The notes below the pieces were generated by a model. The model worked only from the letters and a program-made list of their open reading frames with translations. It searched no databases and was not told the DNA's origin. Source: Xylona heveae TC161 (taxonomy: Eukaryota; Ascomycota; Xylonomycetes; Xylonales; Xylonaceae). Taken from it: 64,000 nt of DNA. The stretch is taken from NCBI RefSeq assembly GCF_001619985.1, contig NW_017264196.1, positions 1 through 64,000 on the forward strand. The letters are read 5' to 3'. Made by a program: the position numbers and the translations under genes. Every line of letters starts with the position of its first letter. Position 1 is the first letter of the stretch. Shown here one piece after another: positions 34,201 to 44,379 of this stretch.

Positions 34201-36667
34201 TGAGCAGCAAGCATGCCTCAAATGCCGCTGACCGCTTTGCAAGCGATTTTTTCCCATATGCACGACCGATAGCAGACCTAATTGGCGCGTTTTCAGGGAG
34301 AATCACCTCGCAGATAAAGCTTCGACCGTGGGAGGACATTACAAAGTCGACCTTTGGCACACATTCACTGTCATGAGGCTATATAGAGGTCAGAACTGGT
34401 TCTTTGATGTCCTTTGACAGACTTACCAAGCAGCCAATAAACCGGGCAAGTACGGCTAAGGTGGAACCATAAGTCAATCTAGCTTTGGTCTCGGGCTCTA
34501 TATATGCGCGGTAGTCCTTTTCTCTAAACAGAGCAGCATCTAGGTCGTAATCATCCCCTTGAAGGATACGGTCGGCCGGCAGTGCTTCACAAAAGCCCCG
34601 CATGATACCTTCGGCACGTCGAACATGGTGAACTGTTTTCGCGTGCGCTTCATGTCCTCTCTGGACCATATGAATATATCTGGAGTTGACGTGGCGAGCT
34701 CGTCCACGAGATTGGATATACTGGATCAAGGTGGAATAGAGATCAAATCGGATTACAAGGTTACAATCAGGGATGTCCAGGCCTTCCTCTGCAATCGATG
34801 TCGCAAAAAGGCAGTTGATTTCTCCCTGGCGAAACTTCATGAGCGTAACCATCTGTTGCCGGAAAGAAACGCTAAGGTCTCCGACCTCTCCTGCTCGAGT
34901 ACCAACGAGAAGGGCGACTTTAATGTGCTCAGTGCCAATCCGTTGAACGAGGTCAACAAGCAATCGCGCAGTATGGCGTTGTCGAACGAAGACTATACAC
35001 TTCGCCTGAGTCGGACGCTCAAAAAACAGATTTAAGTAATGACACAACAGCCGGACCTTTGCGCTCATTCCCTTGGAATCTAAATTAGGGACTTGGAAAG
35101 TATGCTCACTGACAAACTTCCTGGCCTGCTGAATTTTTTCCATTGCAGCATCGAGTTTCTCCACAGCATTAGGGTCGGAAGTCTCGAGAATTCTCTTTTC
35201 TGCGTGAGATTCAATCTTGCTTTCATGCTCCTCCAAGAGAGTCCATTCCCATAGGCGATCTGCGCACCACGGACCAAGCTCTGCGGTGGCTTCCTTGGCA
35301 CGGAAGAAAAGCTTTGAGAAAACCTCAACGTCGCCGCATACAGACTTTAATTGCTGATGGAGGGGTGTCTCATATGCAGAAGGAGGGGGATCGTAAGTCC
35401 CAATAATTTCCAGAGGTCGGCTCACAGACTTTTGAAGAAGAGCAAGATCAGAGGTCGTTGCAATCTGGCTGCAAAGCAACGTCTCCAATTCCCTGTCTGG
35501 AGTTACTCGATGACCATCTGGATTGGTAATTGTGTCCCATACCTAGCTGCCTGTATTACGTCCACCTTTGCATCCACTGGCGATGCAGTCATGCCAAAGA
35601 TTTTAGGTCGCCTGGTCTCATCAGGCTCCGAAAGGTAAAAATCCATGATAATTCTGTAAACTTAGTTCGACGTCACCTGGTGGATTGAGAAATGTAATTG
35701 CTTACCTTGCATATGGATGATTCTTTTTTGCATGATGAGCTTCATCAAGGATGAGAAGATTTATTTGACTCATGTTCAGAAAAGAATGGGAGAGGCAGTT
35801 ATATAGCACGTCTGCGGTACAAACAATGACCATGTTTTCTTCAAAGTGTTGTTGCCAGGTTTCTTTTGACCAGAGATCGCATCCCATTTCCCCACAAAAT
35901 CGCTCCATTTTATGATCAAGATTGCATTCAAGCACAGAATATTGCTGGAATACAAGCGTCACGCAGTCGACCTTTTCAGTTAGTAAACCCAATATATATC
36001 GTCCGTAACGGTATAGCTTACAACAAAAAAAGAGACACGTTTAGGTTTTCCGGCCCCTCGGTCTGCAAGCTCACGATCAATCATATGCCGAAGCAGCAGT
36101 ACTGCAATGAGAGTTTTGCCAGAGCCTGCACATTGTATGAGAAGAATGCACTAGATTATCCTAGTTCAACTCACCGGTATCGAGAACCGCTATAGTGTTT
36201 TGGTGTTTGGCTCGCTCGAACAATTCGACCTGATATCCTCGAGGAGACGATATGATTTGGGACAATCCATGCTTAGATATGAGATTCTTTGTTGACAGCA
36301 TATCATCCGCCGCAGTCAATATCGCAGCTCTTGTCTCTTCCTTAGTAACTGAAGCAGCCCTCTGCGCAAACCTAAGATTTCGTAAGCTTGAGACGCGGAA
36401 CTTGCTCTTTCATCACTTGCTAATATACCATGATTGGAAGCTTGCGACTTGCTGCCTTCTGGCATCTGTAAGACCATTCTGAGGACTTGAATAATCATCA
36501 TCTTCTGACTCTTCATCATCTTCTAATGGCTCGTCCGCAGAATCGGCAATCGATATAGGATCGATATCTAATAAGTCGATCTCCTGATCCATTTCAAAGC
36601 CCGAGATGTTTTGCCTTTCCGGGTTATAGCTTTCCGGTACAGACAGTATGAAGTCTGTCTGAGCCAT
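31207..36667 (-). CDS. dcl1: Dicer-like protein 1
   Basis: Twelve exons: complement(31207..31686, 31782..31934, 32019..32198, 32274..32814, 32852..33252, 33311..34378, 34427..35492, 35543..35653, 35706..35971, 36022..36125, 36175..36371, 36429..36667), 1601 residues. Order: acidic N-terminus; helicase ATP-binding domain ([14 protein letters not shown] near 145, [17 protein letters not shown] near 250, GMTAS); helicase C domain ([37 protein letters not shown]; about 460-570); Dicer dimerisation fold (about 665-735); RNase IIIa ([27 protein letters not shown]); RNase IIIb ([29 protein letters not shown]); and a C-terminal dsRNA-binding region with Cys/His residues (NYGCQNY, IIHN, KCDC) as in the CHCC zinc site of fission-yeast Dicer. 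Both RNase III acidic sets look intact. It cuts dsRNA in quelling or meiotic silencing. Splice junctions rebuild core motifs, so the model is well supported. Confidence 0.93.
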
Positions 36668-37470
36668 CTTCCTGGAATTGACCTCCTCAGCTGCACACCG
36701 TCAGAAAATTGTACTGCAGTCGATAGGTCACTCTGGACACCATTTAAACAAAATGCATGACTGCACCAGGCTAGAGAAATGAACAAAAATTCTCGTGATC
36801 AGTCGTTGTTTGAAGGAGAGTTTGTCGTGTGCACCTCATAAGCGCATATATATAAAAGACAATGCGCCACGGGGAGATGCAGTGAAACAAACAAGGTTCA
36901 CAAGAATTGTGAATATTTGTGGAAATAGACCCACAGAAATTGGGACAACTTGAGAAAGAATTTCGAAGACAAAAATCAACGATCAATTATTCGAAAACCC
37001 TATTTCCAAGGCAACATAGAGGGTAGGCAATTGCGGCATTCGCTGAGTGGGAATCAATGTAAACAAATGTCACACATAATCGGAAAATAAGTCTGTTTTA
37101 AACTCTTCCGTGCAATTGAAGGAGTGTTGTATGTTTGATTTGGAGCGCCTGACGAAACGTTTCGGAAGTGAAGTGTGAATTATCTCAAAGACCGTTTCAT
37201 GACAATACTTCACTCAATTGAATCATCCTCCGAGTCCAATGAATTGGGATATTTGAGTGTCATTATAGAGATTGACAGGGTCCGCATGTCAAAGGTGCAC
37301 GGTCCAAGACACTCCACATGTTCTAGATCGTTTGAAGATCTACTCTTACCCGGCGAGCGCCACCATTTCACCTGCCAAATAATCGTAATATTTCCGGAGA
37401 ATTGACGACGAATTTCGGCATTATACAGCTCATATTTAGATCTAGGATCGGAAAATTCAAATTTTATCGA
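36668..37470. promoter_or_regulatory. Divergent intergenic region between dcl1 and tap42
   Basis: This 0.8 kb AT-rich stretch has no supported gene. It is expected to hold both promoters. No repeat or recognisable site stands out. Confidence 0.45.
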
Positions 37471-38714
37471 ATGGCTGAGAATCCTCAGAGTCTCCGAGAG
37501 CGTTTCAACGCTGGCGAAGCACGCCGAAAACAGCTCGAATCATCATGGGATACAAACGGCGCCAGCTACCAGGAGAACCTCGAAGCAGCTATAGGGACCT
37601 ATGAGGAATGCCGAAAAATAGCGAGCCAGGTGGCGTTATTCAGCTCGAATGAAACTTTGGAAGATATTTCCTCTCGCGATTTGCAGTACGCCCGTCGAAC
37701 CCTTCAAATAATAAGCTTGGTGTTGCTCACCATCAAGCTAGATATCTCCTCATAGACTTTTATCTAGCGGAGCTATTGCTCAGGCAGAATGCGCCGAGTC
37801 GCAAGAGTGTATTACTCCAGGCTCGACAAGCATATGAGCGTTACATAGATCTGCTCGACTCGTATGAGATACTTTCAAAAGAGGACTCCAAACTTCACGA
37901 ACGGTATTCGGACAATCCGGACAGATTTTCTACTGCATCCACGACTGATGCAGCTGCTCGCCGGGAGACGAAAATTGCTCGATTTAAGGAAGAAAAAGCA
38001 TTAAAAGGAAAGCTCGAGGTAAGATGAAAGCTCGGGTATCCATATTTTAATAGTGCTGTAATTGCTTACGGCTTCTTTCCAGTACCTCTCGCAGAATCCA
38101 TCTGTGCTTCACAACGATGAAGATTCCTTCCGAGATCTCTATCTTACGCAAATCAAATTATGCACTCATCAAGCATTCCAGTCACTTGAGTCTATCGCGC
38201 AGGAGCTTCAGATTTTGGCGCTGGCGCCGCCCATGCCTCCTGCAGGAGCTGCAGCACCCAGAGATGACCGCAGGGAACGTGAACGCAACAGAGACGGATA
38301 CTCGGACCGGATTGATAGACCACTTTCGGAACTGTTGGCTGGTGGAAGGGCAGGCCCTATTCTCAGCAAAGACGGAAAGCCCCTCAAGCCGTTTACCCTG
38401 TTGGATAGTAGGCAACGGTTACAACAGGGCGTATTCCGCCCGGGACATAGTCTCCCGACAATGACCATCGACGAGTATCTCGAGGAAGAGAAACGGCGGG
38501 GTGGTATCATTGAGGGCGGAGGTCCGCAGTCTGAGATACAGCCGGAGCCGGATGAGGATAATTTTGAAAAGGCCGACGAAGAAACCATGAAGGCAAGAGA
38601 GTGGGACGAATTTGTAGAAGCCAATCCCAAGTAAGTAACATGCGACCCCTGCATCAGCTTTGACGATAAACTGACTTTTCTAGGGGTTCTGGAAACACCA
38701 TCAACCGGGGATAA
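37471..38714 (+). CDS. tap42: TAP42-like PP2A-associated regulatory protein
   Basis: Four exons, join(37471..37685, 37742..38018, 38083..38630, 38684..38714), give 356 residues. The N-terminal helical region (MAENPQSLRERFNAGEARR, YLLIDFYLAELLLRQ, ARQAYERYIDLLDSYEIL) is the TAP42/alpha4 helical-repeat fold that binds PP2A-type catalytic subunits. The C-terminus carries GPILSKDGKPLKPFTLLDSR and TMTIDEYLEEEKRRGGII, strongly conserved in the family, and ends NPKGSGNTINRG. Tap42 acts below TORC1 in the cytosol, holding PP2A-like phosphatases. The Met at 37471 gives the family N-terminus; an upstream in-frame start would add about 23 residues that look non-coding. If the last intron is retained the protein simply stops after NPK. 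It is divergent from dcl1. Confidence 0.93.
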
Positions 38715-38966
38715 TAAAACATGGCTGTGGCTCTTCACACTCTGTCGTTTTGGCGCTGGCAAGGCAATATACAATATACAACAATATACACTTGCACTCC
38801 CGCTCGGTGATGATACCAACTAGATACCTACTACCTACTACCATTTCCTCAAAACCTATTTTAGCCAGTATAGAGAATCAATGCAGTTCTCCTCACATGC
38901 CTGCGTCAGACTTTTCCGTTTGAGCCAACGGTTAACCCCGTTGATCTAACATGACTTCAATTCCCT

Positions 38967-40354
38967 CTACAACTCCGGCCATTTAGCGGAGATCAATTCC
39001 AGCAACTTAGTAGAAAGAAGATTATAACCCTAACCTATCATCAGCGAATCGTCTCTTTTCAACTTTTGCAATTCACTAAAACCCCAAAGCGAAGACGATA
39101 GCACCCTCTTACCTCAGTTCCGAAATGCAATCCATCCACAAAGACATCTTTACTAAACTCTTTGGCACCAGGGAGTCCACTTCCCGGAGTCTTCTCATCA
39201 TCATCATCCTTTTCCTTATCATCATCTTTGGCGCCGTCAAGCGGAGTAAATCCATCGCTTTTTCCATTCTCTCTCCCATACTGCATCAACGCATCCCACA
39301 GATCCAGACACGCGACTCGGTCATTCTTTTCGTAGGACGCAGCAATCTCTTTGATCTTGTCTGCAAACCTTTTCTTACTTACATACGTTCGATACCCTCT
39401 GCCTTGCCGTGCCAGCCGCGTCTCTTCTTCCAAGTCAGATGTTTCGCTCAGTAAAGGCGTGCGGACATTGACTGGCGGGGGCGTGATGAGAATGATCCTT
39501 GTCCCATGCGTGACTTCATGCTCGAGCAACGTTTCCACGTAGTACCGGATATTCTCCTCGAATTCGCGCAACGGCACGTAGGTGCCCTTTGATGGTAGCA
39601 GACATGCGTCGTTTGCGCCAAGAAAGATGGTGAAGAACAGCGGACACGCCCAGTTGGAATACTCGCAGCTCTCGTTTTCGAGGTCGTGGATTATATCGTT
39701 GAAGTAGTCCAGTAACGACGTACTTGTTTGGCTATATGTGCAAAGAAGCTGGAGTCAGCAAATGGAACGCGCATTGTTTTCTTCATTGAGCTATTTTGTT
39801 TTATTTTTATTTATTTTTCCCCTTTTTGTCTCTTTTTTTTAAATTCCTTTCTTTTGGTGGAATGGTGATAAGAATTCTTGCTCTTGAGGGAAGGGCGTGG
39901 TCGAGCGTCACAACATCAACAAAGGGGAAAGCTCACCCCGCTCGTCCTACTCAAATCATCAGTATAGCCTAATAGCATTATCCAAGTAACTGCATTTAGA
40001 CATATCATTGACGTTTTACATCAAGCAAACCGCATCTCTTAAAAAGCCCTTCTTTGCATATGACAAAAACAAGCCACTTCGTATCCACCATTGACAACGA
40101 GTCCGCAGAAACAGGACACTATGTGCAGACTGCAAATTGCAAACCACATCAAAGAGGAATATCAATTCGCCAAATCCAAAGTAAAACGCACCTCGATTTA
40201 ACACTTTAGCCCGCCCAGCATATTTTTCTTCCAGGACAGTCCCGAATCCATTCTCAACAAAATGAGGGGAGCGCTCCGCGAAGGACCATTCTGTGAGGGA
40301 GTCGCCGAATAGGACGATCTTGGGCAGAGGCGCGGCTGCAGCCGGTTTAGACAT
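38967..40354 (-). CDS. GDSL-type esterase/lipase (isoamyl acetate-hydrolysing esterase-like, IAH1 type)
   Basis: Proposed exons complement(38967..39029, 39113..39748, 39937..39968, 40192..40354) give 297 residues. Block I, IVLFGDSLTEWSF, carries the catalytic Ser19. The third exon carries FLGANDACLLPSKG (block III, Asn) and the frame reaches VDGLHFGTE with the catalytic Asp270/His273 pair. The last exon gives GYNLLSTKLLELISAKWPEL, the usual family end, so the longer read-through ending after VRGCYRLRF is rejected. The 32-nt second exon (residues reading GYTDDLSRTSG) keeps the frame, but it replaces the usual glycine-bearing block II (GYNTRW-like), so this exon is the least certain part. Yeast Iah1 hydrolyses acetate esters; the substrate here is unknown. 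An acidic insert (DDDKEKDDDDEK) lies near residue 250. Confidence 0.82.
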
Positions 40355-41054
40355 GGTTGTGGTAGCTCTAGCGCTTGTGGATGAAGACTTGTTTGGGGGA
40401 AATCCAAACTACCTGAGGTACGGTAGGTATCTATACATTAAAATAAGTGGACGGGAGGAGGTTAGAGTGCCAGGATGAAGAGTGTAGGTATAAGTATACT
40501 CTTTTGCTTTCGATGGTGGTGGAGTGGAGAATGGCTGCCTAGGGCTGTGGTGACATGCAGGCATCCTGCATGATGCATTGACGAGATGCGGTCCGGTCAT
40601 GGAGTCACGAAAGATACCCGACTACAGGGACCACCGGGAGGGGGTGGGAAGTATGGGTTCAAACTAGGCTTGACAAGTCTAAAAAAAAAAGTTACGCTGC
40701 AGTAATTCAGGGTTTTAGGCAAGGATGGGTGTTGATATTTTATCGTGGGAATGATTGCGCCGAAATGCACGGTATGAGATACGATTCTGAGAGGGCTGAA
40801 TAGACACCAAATAATCCTCTTTTTTAGATTATTAAGGACTTCCGTTCATGACCGCCGTACGCAGCAGGATTTGATCAGACTCAAAGGCTTGAGTCAAAAA
40901 AGAAATTTCATATTTTCCTTTTTTCCTCTTCTAACTCTTTTCTGGGAGAAAAGCGCGAAAAATAGTATCATGATGTAGAAAAGAAACCCCATCATAACCA
41001 CCAGACAATAGTTTATAACCAGAGAAACCCGCGACACAGACAAAAGCCATCACC
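40355..41054. other. Intergenic, presumed esterase promoter
   Basis: This 0.7 kb separates two same-strand genes. It has a run of about 10 A near 40681-40690 and no supported gene. The segment beside 40354 is presumably the esterase promoter. Confidence 0.45.
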
Positions 41055-42347
41055 TTAGTTCTTAGGGATGTGATCATGTTCCTTCCGTTGCATTGCTCGG
41101 CGACGCTCGGCGAACCACATCTCTTTTAGAAGGGACAGTGCATCAGCGCCAAATTCCGCGGTGAATCGGGATTCGAGTCGTAAAGCTTCTGCATCTGCGC
41201 GATTTTGCTGGTCCCATGCCGTGTAAAGCGCGTCTCCTTCCAAGGAGTGCATTGCGCCGCGAAGGTGCTGACGAATCCCTTGCGGGATTGAACGGGGTGG
41301 TTCTCTTTCCATCTTTTGAGTCTCTGTCGAATTCCGTGTGAGGCTGCCGCGACGATGCTCTCCCGGGCCAGGCATTGGCTTCCGAAAAGGTAGCGCCAAA
41401 TCGGCGTTCCTGGCCGGAGATTTGCCTGAATCCAAAGCTACCTGAGCAGAAGGTGGGAAGAGGCGGGACTCTCGAAAGCGAGCTGTCAAGGGCGAACGCT
41501 TTGGAGAATCACTCCTATTCCGTGAATGACCCTGAGAATTGGCGCCTCTGCCATTCGTGGAGTTTTTGATCGACGTGCTAGGCTGTTGACTTGCCGGCAA
41601 GGCGGGCAAGCTTGTGGCAGCAAGTCCAAAGGCCACTGGTACAGCAGGCAATCTGTTGCCAGAAGTTCCTGTGTGGAGATCAGCATTCCGTTCCAGCAGT
41701 GGTAGGGGAGATTGGAAAAGATATGTTCTGAATTGAGGATATCAATATTTCTGGAGCAGAAATTTGGGCACCTACGAAAAGAACACTTAGCTGCTTGTTT
41801 GGCGGAAACACAATTGGCACAGCCTCCGGCAGTGATCTCAGGATGCGCGACACACTGAGCAAAGTGTCCTGAGCGTTGCAAACACTGGTCACAAGGTTGA
41901 CGAAGCTCTCCACCTCGTGACTATTTCATTTGGTAAACCGGTTCGACGCACGTCAATTTGGTCGCTTACCTGCAGTGCTATAGCTTTGAAAAGATCCTTC
42001 AGGCTCACTGGGTCAACCTCCTTTAATCTCTGAATGATGTAATCAAATTTGCCCTTGTTGACGATAACGGGATTGACGGGGCGGGTCTGGAGCAAGACCC
42101 GAACACTTCGAGTGTGATCCCAACGTCCTACTTCCGGGTCAAGCATTATTTGACCTTGAAAGGCAACAATCAAATGAAGGGGCAAGGCTGGTGAGCGCTC
42201 CTGTCAGAGAGCTTCATCGCAGGACCAGTCTATCCTAGAGGGCAAGGTCACCCAGGGCCCTGAAGGCAGGCGGGACGGAAGCTCCAGGAGAAGAGGCCAG
42301 AGGACGACACGCGCAGGCTGCTGAGTGGCGGATGGAGAATCCGCCAT
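41055..42347 (-). CDS. DUF3716 cysteine-rich domain protein, function unknown
   Basis: Model complement(41055..41668, 41776..41920, 41970..42200, 42252..42347), 361 residues. The exon at 41776-41920 encodes a compact Cys pattern, PCDQCLQRSGHFAQCVAHPE then GGCANCVSAKQAAKCSF, matching the fungal DUF3716 zinc-binding-like domain; splicing keeps frame on both sides. Before it lies a predicted folded segment (LPLHLIVAFQGQIML, KGKFDYIIQRLKEVDP). After it comes a Ser/Arg-rich tail ending in a helical acidic/basic segment (EFGADALSLLKEMWFAERR). An in-frame TGA at 42204-42206 must be removed; a 51-nt GT-AG intron (42201-42251) does this without shifting frame but has no clear branch site. The start is uncertain. 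The ATG at 42347 has good context and lies downstream of an 8-nt tandem repeat, whereas 42443 would include the repeat. Function and partners are unknown. Confidence 0.65.
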
Positions 42348-44379
42348 TTCACCACTTGTTGGCTTCGATTTCTTGGAGTGATTAATTTTGTTATGAGCAT
42401 TTGCGGGTGAGCGGGTGAGCGGGTGAGGCGTCGTATTTGACATGGCCAACATCCAAGTGAATTTGGGGCTTGCCCGAAATTCACTGAAATGGATTTGTCT
42501 CTTAGAAAGTATTCCGAAGCTCCAGGACTCTTGAGACAGCAATAGCGACATGAAGAGGTCTGGCTCAGTCATCATGCTTCTTTCTTGCAATGCAATAAGT
42601 CATCAAATATCCTGAAATTAGCGCGGACAAGCAAAAGGGTCATTTCGACAAAATGTGGTTGACCCGGCCATAGTTTGACTTGCATTGGAGACCACCTGAT
42701 GATTTGACAGGAAAATATATGAAATTTGAAACGACACGTTCATCCTGAAGTTAGGATCTAACAGAATGATCTCAGAGTTCAAATATCACTTTCACAATTA
42801 AAGCGGAGGAGAAACAATAATGTAGGTGTTGGGCCAATCGAGATCTGTTATTAGAACTCTTCAGTCATCATCTCGGATCTCAGGATACCTTAAGATCTTC
42901 GCTTCTAGAAAACCTCCCGAGATCCCGAGGGACTGGAACGGGGACCAAAGGAACCCTTTTTCCCCGGAGAAGCCCATGTCGCTACCAACCGTTTCATCTC
43001 GGGACGCAGTGGATAGGTACTCCCTTGGAGGGAACTCGTTACCAAATTCAAATCGAATCTGAATATCAAGGCAAATCATTGGTTTTCCTTCTGAGCAAAG
43101 GGTGCATGAGGAAACAAAACGGGCAAAGGCAGGAAAGGCAAGTGTGAAAAGCTGATTTGATTGAGCACCATCAGGTCTTAGCTTTCCTCGGCCCGGAATA
43201 CTTCCCAAGTCGGAAGCTCCCTACCTACTTCAGACAAGGGGGAGCAGAAATGAGAGAGCTGGACAAATAGAGGCTCCACTAAACCAGGATAAACAAGAAA
43301 TCGGATGATGTATTGGAACTGGGTCTCATCAGAAGGTGCGTCAAGGCGACATGCACCCTGCAGAAAGCGTTTTGGCCTAAAGGGAGTCAAGGTGCCCGAT
43401 CTGCAATCTAACGGTGAATTTCTCCGAGTCAACGCTCACCCCTCGCACCTCGTGGTGAACAAACCGGGCAGCGCCGAGTGGTATCTCTATCAGCTTTGTG
43501 CTATAACTACAGCGAATAAGATGCGATGCGGCCAACCCGCATATGAAGTGGAGCGGTAACCCAGTTAAAGGACCCCTGGTAGTCCCCCGATGAGGGAGCG
43601 GTGGCGAAGGCGGTCATTCAAGTCAACTGCAGCCTTCCCGCAATCAGGCACCGGCAATAACGAAGACTGATTAAACGGCTGATAATTTTTACGGAGTTCC
43701 CGTATGTCCTTTGTATTTGTGTGTTTCGCTGCTCTGGCTTTTATAGCTCGTGACTTGAGAATACTACCAGAATTGTCCCCGACTATATATCATTCGGATT
43801 GGTTATAACGCACCCTTGACGCCACTGTAGTTATACCACGTCTCTGCACAGCGCTGTCTGGGCTTGTCTGCGGGACCCCTCTACTGGGCCCTTTAACCCT
43901 TTCTATAACCCTCCCCGCAACGAAGCTTTTCCAAGGATCGGCAATTCATCTCCTTCCAAATTGATTTACGGCGGATTCATGCAAAATTGCAACGTAGAGA
44001 GTCTAGCAAAATCCGACGGAACAAGTGGTGGTGGGCTGTAACAATATCGCACCCCTGCGGATATATAACACGGTAGATACACATCCTCGTCATGATTCCT
44101 CGGCCTTCTCCGACTCCCAAGTATTGCTGAACCTTTTCGGAACTTCTCCTACATCCTGCGCTTCCAGATTGAGAAGTTTTGATGTCCTGATTATTTCATG
44201 TTATAGCTTTAGAGCTTTCGACGGGCGACTATAGTCTCAATGTCAACCTAGCTTTACGTGCGATCGACTGACGGCAACCCTTACACGGTCACACGGCCAT
44301 GAGTTCAGGGTGAGTGCGGCATCCCAAATTCTGCAGTCATGACTCCAAAGGCTCCGTCGCACGAAACAGATAGCCTGCG
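42348..44379. promoter_or_regulatory. Divergent 2.0 kb region upstream of the DUF3716 gene and tsc1
   Basis: No supported gene. Open frames of 70-115 codons on both strands around 42.8-43.6 kb show no recognisable domain. It presumably carries both promoters. An 8-nt tandem repeat at 42403-42426 is listed separately. Confidence 0.4.
42403..42426 (+). repeat. Three tandem copies of GCGGGTGA
   Basis: The 8-nt unit is repeated exactly three times. Because 8 is not a multiple of 3, copy-number change would shift frame. This argues that the DUF3716 coding region begins downstream of it on the minus strand. Confidence 0.85.

Noticed and set aside
32200-36400. Assignment of the Dicer-like gene as dcl2
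   Set aside because: The C-terminal dsRNA-binding region with CHCC zinc-type residues and the 1601-residue length fit Dicer-like 1 better.
42826-43560. Possible gene upstream of tsc1 from 78-115 codon frames on both strands
   Set aside because: No family similarity, no consistent splice model and no strand preference.
43575-43615. Words resembling bacterial 16S rRNA (CTGGTAGTCC, GTGGCGAAGGCGG)
   Set aside because: The two words are in the wrong order and only about 20 nt apart, and nothing around them matches rRNA. Chance similarity.
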